A DNA stretch of 64,000 nucleotides, from the NCBI GenBank assembly GCA_020809705.1, contig CP085825.1, forward strand, positions 3,782,001 to 3,846,000, given 5' to 3'. The position numbers and the translations under genes are program-made. A model generated the notes under the pieces. The model did not search any database. It had not been told where the DNA came from and was given only the letters and a program-made list of their open reading frames with translations. Origin of the DNA: Calonectria ilicicola (Eukaryota > Ascomycota > Sordariomycetes > Hypocreales > Nectriaceae). This document shows, one piece after another, positions 11,633-22,077 of this stretch. Every line of letters starts with the position of its first letter. The stretch's first letter is position 1.

Positions 11633-12802
11633 TTACATGTCCATGCTCATTAGGTACATTTCGTAGATTCTCATGAACTTTGCCACAAAAGCCTCCAAGT
11701 GAAAGATGACCTTGGTTCCCGTCTTGATTCTATGCTCATAAAAGGCAGCCCATTCAATCACTTCACCCTTTAGGGCATCGTCGATGAGGGCAATCAATTT
11801 GAACGCCAGAGTCTTGAGGATGGTTGTGGGAGGAATACAGTGGGTCAAAAGGTCGTATAGCTTGGACCTCACCTGCAGAATCCTGGCTGGTGTATGCTCC
11901 TCCAGAATCTCCTTGGCAATTTGACCGATGAGGGCCTCCCAATCTGCTGGGGGAATCGGTGTACTGTCGGTAACCTTCTCACTGCACATCGTGTTAGTAA
12001 TTGTTGATACCCCATGTCAATTTGAGTGGCCTTACTTTTGTGCATGCACTGCCTCGTACATGAGCAATGCTCGTCGCAGATTTCGGCCACTTTCCTCGGC
12101 GATTCTTTGGTGAAGACCCTTTGCCACGGGCCAGCCCTCCTTCTTTGCCGACGAGGCTAGTACGTCACAAATTTCCTCATGCGTCGGGGCTGCAACCCGA
12201 ACCAACAGTGTTCTCGAGCGAATCGGCGCAATAATATTGGCTGTCGAGTTTGCCAAGAGAATTAATCGTAAGTTCGGGGAGTATTTTTCCATCGTTCGTC
12301 GTAACGCCGCTTGCGCATCTCGGGTAAGGTGATCGGCTTCATTGATGACCACAACCTTGAACTTTTGTTTTGCAGACTGATCGACCTGCTGTGTTTGTGC
12401 AACCTCCTTGAGAAGATCCTGTACGACTACTCTATCGTAGTTGCCCACATCGGACGGTGTGATTTCCAGGTGGTAGACAGAGGCGACAATGTTGAATTCG
12501 AGCTTGCGATTGCTAGTCGTTTGAAATACTCGGGCATCGATCTTGATCTTTTCCACGCCAGGGCCATATAGCTCCTTTAGGGTTGCGACAATGCGTGTCT
12601 TTTTGCCGGCACCTGATGGTCCATAGACGAGAAGGTGAGGAAAGTCGCCGCTTTGTGCCTATAGTAACAGTCAGTGCCTCCCCCCTGACCTGCACGACGT
12701 CGGTGTGATTCATACGAGGGACTGGAGTCGTTCTGATAGCTCCTGATGATATGTGAGAGTCTCCAGCGACCTCGGACGGTGTTTATCGACGATGAGCGCC
12801 AT
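11633..12802 (-). CDS. RFC5: Replication factor C subunit 5 (small clamp-loader ATPase subunit)
   Basis: Subunit of the heteropentameric clamp loader that places PCNA on primed DNA in the nucleus; equivalent to yeast Rfc5 and human RFC3. Three exons: 12802-12716, 12658-12036 and 11981-11633, 352 residues. Walker A is GPSGAGKKT at residues 42-50, with the double Lys usual for this subunit. The Walker B region reads VVINEAD, so the first acidic residue of DEAD is Asn, also seen in yeast Rfc5. The C-terminal collar domain (LLTHCIPPTTILKTLAF, then IFHLEAFVAKFM) is intact. The conserved SRC box reads IRSRTLLVR: the Arg is kept but Cys is replaced by Thr. It lies about 0.4 kb downstream of MRPL16 on the same strand. 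Confidence 0.95.
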
Positions 12803-13210
12803 GTTGTGATGTGTGGTTTACAGTAGTGGAAATCGGTCTGGACACAGCTTTTTTTGGATGGAAGAGACGCGTCGTCGCGTAAAGTGAATTGTGGTTGCAA
12901 ACTAGGCGCTGGCCCGTGCGCTTCCCAGCAACGCCAAACTGCCTGTGAGGTTAATAGTTGCCTAAATCGTTTGATAATCCTCATAAGGCCAAAGAGGAAA
13001 AAAAAGAGACTAGGTCTGCAACAGACTCTCATTAATATTGAACCGCTCGTAGGCAGAAAAGTGAAAGATCCCCTCTTTCAGTTTTATAACCAGACATTTA
13101 TTTTTAGTCGTTAGATTTTGATGGGCGTCTGGAAGAGGTATTCATACAGGTTTACAACGATGCTCTACACTTTTTAATGTACATGGCCTCAATATATATG
13201 TTCCCAATTC
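12803..13210. other. Short spacer: RFC5 promoter and MRPL16 3' region
   Basis: A 408-bp interval between two minus-strand genes. It must contain the RFC5 promoter and the MRPL16 3' untranslated region. No further gene is visible. The TTTTTTT run near 12850 and the AAAAAAAGAGA tract near 13000 are the only features. Confidence 0.6.
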
Positions 13211-14086
13211 TTAAGCCTGTCCCGCAGCGGCAGATGTGCTTCCGGTTTCAGTGGCAGGAGCCTCTTCCACCACTGGGGGAGTGATATGTCTTCGCGGCCT
13301 CTTCAAATCCTCCAAAGTCACGCCATCCAATTTGGTGATTCCAACCATGGGAGCGTCGCCCTTCTTTACAAATTCCCACTGGCCTACATGGTGTTAGTCT
13401 TGATATGCATTGAAGATCAATAACCACCTACCTGGAAGCTTGTTACCGGCCAATCGGAAAGCATCTCTCACGACTTGCTCGTGGACTCGTCCTCGAAGCT
13501 CGAACAAGATCTGGCTCACAGCCATTCGAGTCGCCCAATGGTCAAAGGCACCCTTACCCTTACCCATACGCATCTGCAAAGCAATGAGCTTCTAATTCGC
13601 TGAGATCAGAGTGTCCATTCTCACATCGTTACCGCTAACGTAGACACCAACGTTACAACACTTTCGCTTATATAGTCGGTACTTTTGGCCACGGAGTCGC
13701 ACTTTAATAGTATCTTCTGCCATCTTCAATTGCTTGGCACTGATTCGGCGGTGGTGGTCTGTCATTCGCAAGCCATAATCCCCCCAAATCACTGTTGTTC
13801 CCTTCGTCGATCCTCCGGTCGGCACACGTGGGCGGCCCTTGGCCATCTTCTTCTTTCGGTTCAAATTGGGCTCGAGCCAATTGCCCAACATCGTGCTGGT
13901 CGTCGAGAAGGCCCGCACATTCTGAAGTCGTCGTGTGGCATCCAGGATCTTCGCATGCTGCTGGACGGGGGCAGCGAATTGTCGCAAGGGTGCGGAGGCA
14001 CCTATTCTTAAACCCTGAAAGGCATTGAGCAATGCCGACGTGCTGGTGGGCTTCATCATGACGGCGAGCTGTCGTTTTAGGGTCAC
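13211..14086 (-). CDS. MRPL16: Mitochondrial large-subunit ribosomal protein uL16m (MRPL16)
   Basis: Component of the mitochondrial 54S subunit, near the peptidyl-transferase centre. Exons 14086-13625, 13573-13432 and 13383-13211 give 258 residues. The first exon starts with a Met-, Leu-, Arg- and Ser-rich mitochondrial presequence; an alternative start is the Met pair at codons 10-11 (MMKPTSTS). The L16 core is clear: [27 protein letters not shown], the splice-joined [18 protein letters not shown], and [15 protein letters not shown]. Without splicing of the 51-nt first intron the reading runs into a stop just before the invariant RMGKGKG motif, which fixes the junction. The C-terminal 40 residues (Pro/Ala/Thr-rich) extend past the bacterial L16 length, as is common in fungi. 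Confidence 0.95.
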
Positions 14087-14690
14087 CTCATACCTCGAAC
14101 GAAACCTGACCTTCGCAATTGACTAGCGGCCGAGACCCAGAAAATCTTCCGTTCCGGAGTCGCCTGAAAATTCAGGCGCATAATCCTGGGACTGTCTTTA
14201 GAGCACGTGACATATAACGTGACACCGTCATGCGAGTTCTTCCGAATTGTTTTTGTATTGTTTTTATAGAACGAGTGGAAATGCAAGATTTGCACGAAAT
14301 AGAAAATAATATTTCCTTGAATCTGGATAGAATTTCTGCGCAGATTTGGCGGCATTTACCCTCTCCCGGATTCACAGATGGGTGGGGGAGTCTACGGCTC
14401 AGGAAGCCTGGTTCACAACGTGCGATCTTAAGACATATCATATAGTGACGTGAACGAATTATTGAGAAGTATTTTAAGCGATAAATGAGGCCTGAATAGA
14501 TACGTATTTTAACTCTTCTTCCCTAAGGGCTTGCCAAATAACACCAATTTTCACTTGTATTCAAGAATCCAACTAAAAGAGTCTTGAGAGAAATCCTAGT
14601 CGAACCCACCACTTGTTCTTAATTGCACAGAACTAGACGGATAAATTTCTTCACCAGGGACCCCTAGAATTTCCTCTTCATTCAGTCTGT
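14087..14690. other. Spacer between MRPL16 and SNF2 pseudogene
   Basis: About 600 bp, AT-richer than the flanks. No coding exon is recognised. It includes the MRPL16 promoter at its left end. The right part probably carries the decayed 3' end of the helicase gene. Confidence 0.5.
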
Positions 14691-14702
14691 TGACAAGACT
14701 CG

Positions 14703-17500
14703 CTAGGTTGGTTTCCTATCAGTCTTGAGGTACCGCTTTTCGTGATCCTCTATCGATGGAAGATCTGACATGACCATGCTTTGTTCATCGCCCCTGACAA
14801 AGAACTGCCGAGTCAGTTTCGAGAAGGAATCTTCCCTCTCAATGAATGTCTTGATGAGTTGGCCGATATCAGGATCAGAAGCAACATTTCTCAAAAGTAA
14901 GCCGGTTTTGACTGAGACATACGATGGGCTCGGCCTTGGACCTGCTCTTTCAAGCCAGGCGTCTAGAATGGTTCCGTGATAATAACGTGGGATGCCCCGG
15001 CAATGTTTAGACCGGTCCCTCCTGATTGAGCGCTAATTAGAAGGATTGTCGGGCCACCATTCGGATTGTTGAACTGCGACAGGACCGTAGATCTTTCCTC
15101 CTGGGACTTTATTGCCCCATTGTATTCGCAGTGATACAATGGAACCCCATCGTTTCGGGCCATGCGATCAAGAGCCTCCTGTACGATGTCCAAAAACATG
15201 ACCGATCCCGAAACGATGATCATCTTTTCCCCGGGAAAATCGGTACGGATATTTTTAACCTGCTCCAGGATGGTCTTGACCCTTGGAGAAAGAATTTCTT
15301 CATCCGGCGCTTCGGAGAGAAGAGCGAGCCACTTGCTAGTAAAGTCTCGATTTGCTCTACCGCGATGGCGTGGATGAACCTTGTCGATGTTGGATGAGCC
15401 CTCTTGGTCGGAAGAATAATCATCGTCATCCGCGTCCTCTGCATACGTAAACCCTTCGTCTGCATAGGAAAAAATTCCGATCTCTGTCAAGTTTTGCGTG
15501 TCGACTAGATTGGTATCGGCTTCCCTTGAGGGGGATCCTCTCTTCTGTCGCTCTTGGAAGAACGCCCTGAATTCTCGTAGCTGGGTCTCATCTAGGCGGG
15601 CTAGAGTGACATTTTGAGGAAGATCGTTCTGTTGAACAAATCCCCCCAACGCCCCCCCGATCCTTTTTTACACCCGGTCCGTCGGTTCTTCAGGTGAACC
15701 CCCTGCAATGAGTTGGACTTTCAACAGGAGCCGGTTCGATGCTGCCTGTTGGGCCTTGGTAAGCATCGCAAAGGCAGCGCCAGACTGGACCCCAGCAAAC
15801 TTGTTTTGAGACAAGAGTCTCATCCCATTCTTGATGTATTAGGTTACAAGAAATAGCGTCGCCTGGTTTCCAGCCATATCCACAGTCACGATGTGTGTAG
15901 ACAGAGGTGGCAAATGGAGAAGTGACTTGGGCCGAGCCACCATCATAGACGATCCTTCTCTCAAAAATGTTCATCCATGAGCCTTGTGGATAATTTAAGA
16001 GTCTTTCTACACGCACACATGCTTATAACCATTCTAGGAAAATCTTAAAAAAGAAGGCTGAGAAATAAATAATTTTATTTATAATATAAAAACTTATTTA
16101 TTATAAATAAAATTATTTATCCTGAAATCTCCTTTAAGAATTTTCCTAGAATAGTCATAGCTAAACATCTTCCTGTGTACGCGTAGCAAAGTATCTGCAT
16201 GCGCACAGCAGAATTCTGATTTAATTTGTCGTCAACGTGGGTTCCGAACAAGGACACAGTCCTAGCTTGGGAACATGCAGAACTCGTCGTGCACTTAGAT
16301 AGTCCAGACCGTGTATGGGGGACGTTCTTTGTCTTCGGCATAGTGCTCCATCATAATGGGGTGCATGGGCGGTCGTGCAAGCGCAACAGACGTGGATGCA
16401 TTGTTCGAGGATAACTCCATTTTCTGGGACTTCTTTGCAAGGAAGTACATCTCCATGATCTTACGCTTGCAGGAGGTGGAGACAAGTCGGCACGAAGGAG
16501 CGTCCGTCAGTTCCGTGGTGCGTTGCAGACACAGTGCAAGGGGATATCATCGAAGGAAGGTTGCTTGCCACCTCGGAGCGCAGAGTCAAGGTTGGCTGTG
16601 TCGGCCTGGTCCTTGTGGGTATACTTCTCGTTCACGTACTGGAGGAACTTTCCATCGTTCTTGATTCCTCCCAGGGCGTCACTGACTTCGAGCACGTCCT
16701 GCTAGTTGGCGTCGAAGTCGTCGCGATTCGAGATAGGGACTCAAGTTCGAAAACGGACCGCCTCTTGGCAAAAGAGCTGCCTGGCCAGCTAGGTCCTGCC
16801 AATTATTATACATGGGGGTGCCGGTTAAAAGGAATGCATGGCTGTACTTCAAACAGCGAACGGCCGCGTTGAGTTGAGAGTCCTCGTTTTTAAACATATG
16901 GGACCCATCCACGACGAGGACAGCGATATTCTTGCCGAGCGTGCCATAGAGACTTGAAAACAAAGGGTGGCTTCGCCTTTTGGGTATGGCCGAGAACACG
17001 CTGTTCGCGGCTTGGGCTGAAAAGACATGCAGAAGCTTGAAGTAGTCCTTGTACTTCTTGTGGTCTAGATAAAACTGGCGCACCGGATTTGCGCTGCAGA
17101 TTACCACGTCGTATTTAAGCAGCGCCTGGACCGGGACATCTTTTGAGTCGAAGATAATGCACGATGGTCGTGAATCCTAACTTTTGTGTTAGCAATCCCC
17201 GAAACGATGTTATGTGCCTTCCACCAATGTACCTTCTGGAAGTGCTTCTTGATTTCATCATGCCACTGCAGGATGCAGCCCGGTTTGCAGACGATTAGAA
17301 CGAAACCACAATTCGGAAGCATTTTTTGCTGAACATCAAGGGTGAGAAGCTTCTGCTTGATACCTTAGCATATGTGACTGGTCCGAGAGGGGGTTCAAGA
17401 ACTCACCAGTCGTTTTGAAAGCTTCGGGCTATTTAAATAGCTGAGTATTGGCATAGGCTTATCGTCTATGCGCATATTCATTGCTTGTGAGAGCTGCGTC
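14703..17500 (-). pseudogene. Decayed SNF2-family DNA helicase/ATPase, split by an inverted-repeat element
   Basis: Fragments of one SNF2-type helicase lie in order on the minus strand. The N-terminal lobe has LIVCKPGCILQWHDEIKKHF (17250s), then SCIIFDSKDVPVQALLKYD, then VDGSHMFKNEDSQL (a motif II relic with Glu changed to Gly) and LTGTPMYNNWQDLAGQ (motif III, about 16810). After the element at 15997-16196 come LLSQNKFAGVQSGAAFAML, then SAQSGGTGLNIAGASHVI (motif V) and QGRAHRMSQSK (motif VI). Breaks include a frameshift near 17160, an in-frame TAG at 16702-16704, a TGA at 16507-16509, a TAG at 14963-14965 replacing the Trp codon expected after ITEPF, and a stop between the 15.7-kb and 15.6-kb fragments. 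Motif I (the P-loop) was not found. Several stops fit C-to-T-type change. The gene is not functional as it stands. Family resemblance is to HLTF/Rad5-like fungal SNF2 proteins. Confidence 0.85.
15997..16196. mobile_element. MITE-like inverted-repeat element, family 1, copy 1 (inside the SNF2 pseudogene)
   Basis: About 200 bp with imperfect terminal inverted repeats. The left end starts AAGAGTCTTTCTACACGCAC; the right end read in reverse starts AGATACTTTGCTACGCGTAC. Inner arms ATTCTAGGAAAAT (left) and ATTTTCCTAGAAT (right) are perfect complements. The core is almost pure A/T and itself palindromic (AATAATTTTATTTATAAT against ATTATAAATAAAATTATT). There is no open frame. It separates two halves of the helicase relic. 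Boundaries are accurate to perhaps 5 bp, and no clear target duplication is seen. Confidence 0.75.
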
Positions 17501-18170
17501 ATCCCGAATACATCGGCATTTTGTTGGGAATATGAAGGTCATTAGAAGTAGAAGATCCTCACGAGGTTGGTAAAATTGAGGTTGTAGAAGAAGCAAGGTG
17601 GAACGTAGCATTGAGGTCTGGGTTATTTAAAGCAAACGGCCTCGTATGGGCGGAGCAGTGAATCACAGCAGGGTTGAAGCAAACAAAGGATCATCAGCCA
17701 TAACAGCGAATCGCTGCCAGCTCAGTAGAGAGTGAAGTTGAACAGCATGAATCACTGTTCTTGCGTCCCCATCGCCATTTTGTATCCCACTCACGCAGAA
17801 CCAAACATATTTTCGCTGCTGCCTCCTCATAGCATGAACTTAACAAAAAAGCAATGCTCAGAATTAATGAATTTAATTTTCTCGAAGAGGATTCTGCCAA
17901 ACAGATGCTGGCATCGCTTGGAGGACTTCGTGAGGGAATCTAAGTTTGTGCGAGACAAGAAGAAGCTGATCTCGAAACCTAATTCTAGGCAGATGCCCTC
18001 AAGCACCCATAGAGTCGAGAGAACAATGAAATGAGAAGCCTGGCTTCGCTGTTTGCAGTGATATAAGTTTGACCACACATGGACTAAGAAATCGTGTCTC
18101 TTAGATTCTTACAATATGGCCTTTGGGCTTCCTCCCTTGCGTGCTAACTCTCTCATTAGACAAATTGATT
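17501..18170. other. Spacer between SNF2 pseudogene and second inverted-repeat element
   Basis: About 670 bp without a recognisable gene. It may include the eroded 5' end of the helicase gene. A fragment beginning MTQLSQAMNMRIDD lies just inside the pseudogene at about 17500 on the minus strand. No homology is recognised in the rest. Confidence 0.45.
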
Positions 18171-18376
18171 AAGAGTCTTCCTGGGCGCACACATACAAAT
18201 CAAGATCCAAGATATTTCTCAAAAGGAAAATAAATAAATAAAAATAAAATAATTTATAAAAATATTTATAAGCTTAGTTACAATAAAATAAAATATTATT
18301 TATTTAATATTTTCTTGGGATTCTTCTAGCATTGCTAAAGGTATATGATTTCATGTGTTCACGTAGAAAGACTCTT
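18171..18376. mobile_element. MITE-like inverted-repeat element, family 1, copy 2
   Basis: 206 bp. The left end is AAGAGTCTTCCTGGGCGCAC. The right end read in reverse is AAGAGTCTTTCTACGTGAAC, close to the left end of copy 1 (AAGAGTCTTTCTACACGCAC). It is flanked on both sides by GATT (18167-18170 and 18377-18380), a possible target-site duplication. The core is AT-rich (AAATAAATAAATAAAAATAA). It has no coding capacity. It sits about 2 kb from copy 1. Confidence 0.75.
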
Positions 18377-18996
18377 GATTAAATAGGGGTTGTTTTAGGG
18401 CTTCATGTCCCCCTAAAAACAACCGCAAAGGTTGTGGTCCCAAGCACATATGAAAAGTGCATTATTTTGTTCCGGATGCTGCATGAGGTTATTGTCAACC
18501 AGCTCACTATACTCGTGTGCGAATCGACCACGTATTGAAAGTGAAGATAGTGTAGTCCAAGCTGAGTCGAAAGGGAAATCATATCGTCTGAAGCAAAGTC
18601 GAATTGAACAGTCCAACTTAATGAAAGCTAAGAAAGGGCGGCGATTTACTCAATAGGCTCATTTTGTATATTCTTTTCAATTAATCCCAAAGCCTTTTTA
18701 CCCAATTCGATAATTGTGCACCACGTTTCCAGTCACCCACCTACCACTCCTGCCCCTGTCAGTCAAGAAATAAACCAGACCCAAAGATAGGTATATATGA
18801 TATATATGCAAGTGTCTATACAAGCTCCTGTTTCTATCCGCAATCATCATTGCCGTCCTTGGCATCATCAGAAAATACATCTTAAGACTGGGGTGTGCTG
18901 GAGTATTGCATGGTGGTTGAATGGTCTGTGCCGAGGTTCCATGCATTTTCGCACTTCTGCTGCACAGCTTTTACTAAAGCTTGCGCTATATTTGCA
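18377..18996. other. Spacer between inverted-repeat element and the next gene
   Basis: About 620 bp. No gene is recognised. The right part is the 3' region of the small minus-strand gene at 18997-19669. An open frame in another register runs from about 19211 to 18882 across the end of that gene; it is discussed there. Confidence 0.5.
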
Positions 18997-19669
18997 TCAT
19001 CGGCCTGTTCGGTGATCGCCAATTCGACGGCTCTTGCTTCCTCTTGGGCCAGAGGGTGTAGTACTTTCTTGTCGCTTTTCATCAAAACCGCACAGTTGTC
19101 GCATGAAGCGAAGGCGCTGGCCCGCAATGCTCTATGTGTGGGTTGTGTAAGTGTCTGTTTAACGAAGCTGGTAAAGAGGATCGTGTTGGATTTTAAAGAA
19201 GAAGAACGCAAAAAGAGAAAAAAAAAAAGAAGGAAATGAAGAGAATGCTTACGTCACCTGTTGCTTGGGCGTGTGCCATGAGGGTTTCTGGGCAATCAAG
19301 GACGGCCATGGCCTCGCCTCTTCGTTCGCGCTCAGCAAAAGATTCAGCAACTGGGCTAAAGAGCGGGTGAGCCGCAGCTGTTAGCAAAAGCTTGCCTATG
19401 TAGTTCACTTCACCATCATCAAATTTGAGGGCGAGTCAACTCTGACAAAAGAAATGAAACAAAGCAAAGCAGAACAAAACAAAAATAGGATACAAATAAA
19501 ACGGGGCTTACCCGCTGTGGCCAGGCCTCATGGGACTATCAACGCTCCCATCGCTCTCACTGCCCTCCCCCTTGGAGTAGGGATCCTTTCCGCGAGCCTG
19601 GCGATCACGCATCTCCGGGGTAAAGACCTCCGAAGAGCGATACTGCGTGTTTTGTGTTGGGGTGTCCAT
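18997..19669 (-). CDS. Small conserved-looking fungal protein, function unknown (131 aa)
   Basis: Three exons: 19669-19512, 19355-19253 and 19131-18997. Phases agree exactly, and the intron ends have GTAAGC donors plus GCTAACA and CTTTAG signals. The protein starts MDTPTQNTQYRSSEVFTPEM, has an acidic/Ser linker, then PVAESFAERERRGEAMAVLD, PETLMAHAQATGDSIAGQRL and RFMRQLCGFD, and ends in a basic tail. The pattern RSSEVFTPE...FAERERRG...LD.PE.LM.YAQ...GDSI..QRL is one I associate with short hypothetical proteins of Pezizomycotina. It has no signal peptide or membrane helix, and I assign no function. The last exon is uncertain: another register stays open further, to 18882, with a helical Ala/Glu-rich tail, and would be reached by a different acceptor. 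Confidence 0.6.
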
Positions 19670-20439
19670 GGCTCTTCCGGTTGTTTGGTCTCTTTGATTC
19701 TGGCCTCAAACCTCGATGGTCTTTAACCCCTGTCTTGACTTGTCTCTCTTCCTCTTTTAACCAGTGGTGGAGATTCCTTCTTAGCGCTGTGCCCTCCCCC
19801 AAATATTTGTTGGTTTGTTTTGGATTTACTTTTTCTGACCCGTTATCTGGCTTCTTGAAACGCGATGCTACCAGCTTCACTTGAACTGGCCCACGGAGTG
19901 TTGTTGTTGTTGCTTTTGGTATTGTTGTTATTGTTGTGATCTGTTGAGAGAAAGGGGCAGCGAGTTGCGAGATTAGAGTGACGACAAGTCGAGGCGCCTT
20001 TGCTGTCCGTATCCCTCAGTGACGAAGTGGTAGGTGGGGACTGGTTATGCGCCCCAGGCAAATACTGAGACAAATAGGGCGGCTACTATCGCCGCTAAGA
20101 AGCGAGGCGAGGAGAGATGGCAAGGAATGAGAATGAGAGCGAGAAAGGGCACGCTGGTGGGTTTAATAGCGGAAGAAGTGAGAGATGGAGAGAGGTCAAT
20201 TCCTGCAGGAGAGGACAAGAAAGAGCAGAAATCCAGCGGAGAGAGCGGAGGGGCGTCAAGAAGGCGAAAACGAAGGGCTGCAGAGGGGGGACGGCGAGGG
20301 CAGAGACAAAGGACGAGGGAAGAGACAAGTGTGATTATATGACGATAGAATGTGCACGAGGTGTGAGAAAAAAAGAAGCTGTGCTCTTTTTTATGCCTTG
20401 CATGTGCGTTGCGTATGTACATATATGTATGCAGGCGTA

Positions 20440-20520
20440 GTGGTGTGGATGGGTGTGGGTGTGGGTGGGCGTGTTGTCGTGCGCTGTGTTGTGCGCTGTG
20501 CTGTGGTAGGCGGCCAGCGA
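20440..20520. repeat. GT-rich minisatellite-like block
   Basis: Imperfect repeats of GGGTGTGGGTGTGG followed by GTGCGCTGTGTTGTGCGCTG units. This is low-complexity DNA with no coding meaning. It could mark a promoter-proximal, nucleosome-poor stretch of the neighbouring gene. Confidence 0.6.
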
Positions 20521-20778
20521 GTGAGTGAGATGAGAGCGTAAGTGTGTGTGTACCGAGTTGGGTTGGCGCGGATGCGATGTGATACGGCGGATGCAGTGAA
20601 GTCGTAACGGGGGACCGGGGGTGGCGAAAAGGGAACAAATGCAGTCAACAGAAGGCACAATGGAAGCTTCTCTGGCACGCGCAGGTGCAGACGCAGCCGC
20701 CTGTCACATCACATGGCACCTGCGAGATGGGTGTTCAGCGCCAGCCAGCTGTACATGGTAGTAGTGGTAAAGGGTCCG

Positions 20779-20858
20779 ACAGAGGGACCTATGGCGTAGA
20801 GGGAGGGACCTATAGCACAGAGTGACCACCTATGGCATGGCAGTGGATAGAGGGACCC
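20779..20858. repeat. Degenerate short tandem repeat (AGAGGGACCTATGGC-like)
   Basis: Repeats of the type AGAGGGACCTATGGCGTAG, GGGAGGGACCTATAGCAC, GTGACCACCTATGGCATGG and ATAGAGGGACC follow each other within 80 bp. Unit length is about 20 bp and the copies are diverged. It is not coding. Confidence 0.5.
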
Positions 20859-22077
20859 AACGGGGCCGGTGGGCCAACTCGTGGTGCTGGCAGGCCTTGC
20901 TGGACTGGCTGAGGCCATGCTTGCTGCTCGCCTTGGCTGCGCAAATCGTGGCATGGCGCGCCACCGGAGCCTGCAGCTGCAACCACAAATCTAATATTCA
21001 AACACAGGGCAGTCAATTGATGTACGGCTGGAAGCCATTCCACGAGGCCCGCGCGGGGAGCCGGACCGAAACAATGCTCGAGTCGCCGCCGTCTGCCACT
21101 GCAATGATCCCAGTCACCATACGCTAACCCCCACCACAGCCTCTGTAGTGCCATCAGCCGCTGCACGAAATACTCGACTGGGAAATATCACAGAACTTCA
21201 TTTGTTTGTCTTTGCCAATGGCATTGATATATGTTCATGCTTTGAAATCCACTTCTTTTTCACCATGTCAGCCCCCGCCTTGCTCTCCTGCTATTGATCC
21301 CCGCCCCCCTCCCCAGCTTGACCTCAGCTCTTTCGTCTCCCTTGCCATCACCTATTTGTATGGTATATACTCGTACATTACAGCAACCAACACCAGAACC
21401 CATGAATAAGAAACGAAACAAGGGGGTAAAAAACAAGAGGCAAGAAAATAAAAGACAAAAGACAAAGCCCGCAAAATGCGCAATAAAATCCACTAGGAGA
21501 AAGATGGTTATGGGGGGATGCAACCTGTACCATCCCCCAGCGCAACTTGTCCACACGCCGCCCCGCCTGCCGTTCCCAGCTCCAAGTAATGAACATGTTT
21601 TGCATCCATTGACAATGACAATAGACGCACGGGAAATGACCAAAAATGCCAAAGAAATAGAAAGAAATATCAAGTCCAAGAAATGTAACTCGGATGCCGC
21701 AACATTTATACTCCCCCGTGTCCTCTATCCGTGCCCTTCATCAGGAGAATATCGTGTAGATTGAGAAGTTGCATATCCCAATAATGGTGTTGGTGTTGGT
21801 TGTCTTAGAATTGTAACGGATAGCCAGCCCGTTGTCGTCATGGTATACAAAGTGAAAAAGAAAAAAAAATAAACGTATCGGTTACGAGCCGAACGAGCTC
21901 ATTCTCCAAGGTGATTTCTTCCAAGCCAGAAAACCATTACCAGCTTGGATGCCCAGGATTCAATTTCCTATTTCGGTATCGCCTCATCCGTTGACGTTGA
22001 TTATAAGTCCGTTTCCAGAACCCATCGTTGCGTATCATCGTGGCACTTGGGCGCCGTTGCTTTCAAGCCTAGTCGTT

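Larger units (their letters stand above)
19670..22077. other. 2.4-kb spacer with strand-skewed and simple-repeat sequence
   Basis: Promoter side of the 131-aa gene and 3' side of the LisH/WD40 gene. The stretch 20050-20340 is strongly purine-rich on the plus strand (C/T-rich on the sense strand of the 131-aa gene), which suits a leader or promoter. A GT-rich block and a short degenerate tandem repeat follow and are listed separately. Long open frames here are compositional artefacts. Confidence 0.55.

Noticed and set aside
18882..19211. Independent 109-codon minus-strand gene
   Set aside because: Its upstream half reads through an intron (A/T-rich, with a branch point and acceptor). Only its downstream half is of interest, as a possible alternative tail of the 131-aa gene.
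20045..20638. 197-codon minus-strand frame
   Set aside because: It lies in a C/T-skewed and GT-repeat region; the translation is Leu/Ser/Pro and His/Thr low complexity, typical of a leader sequence.
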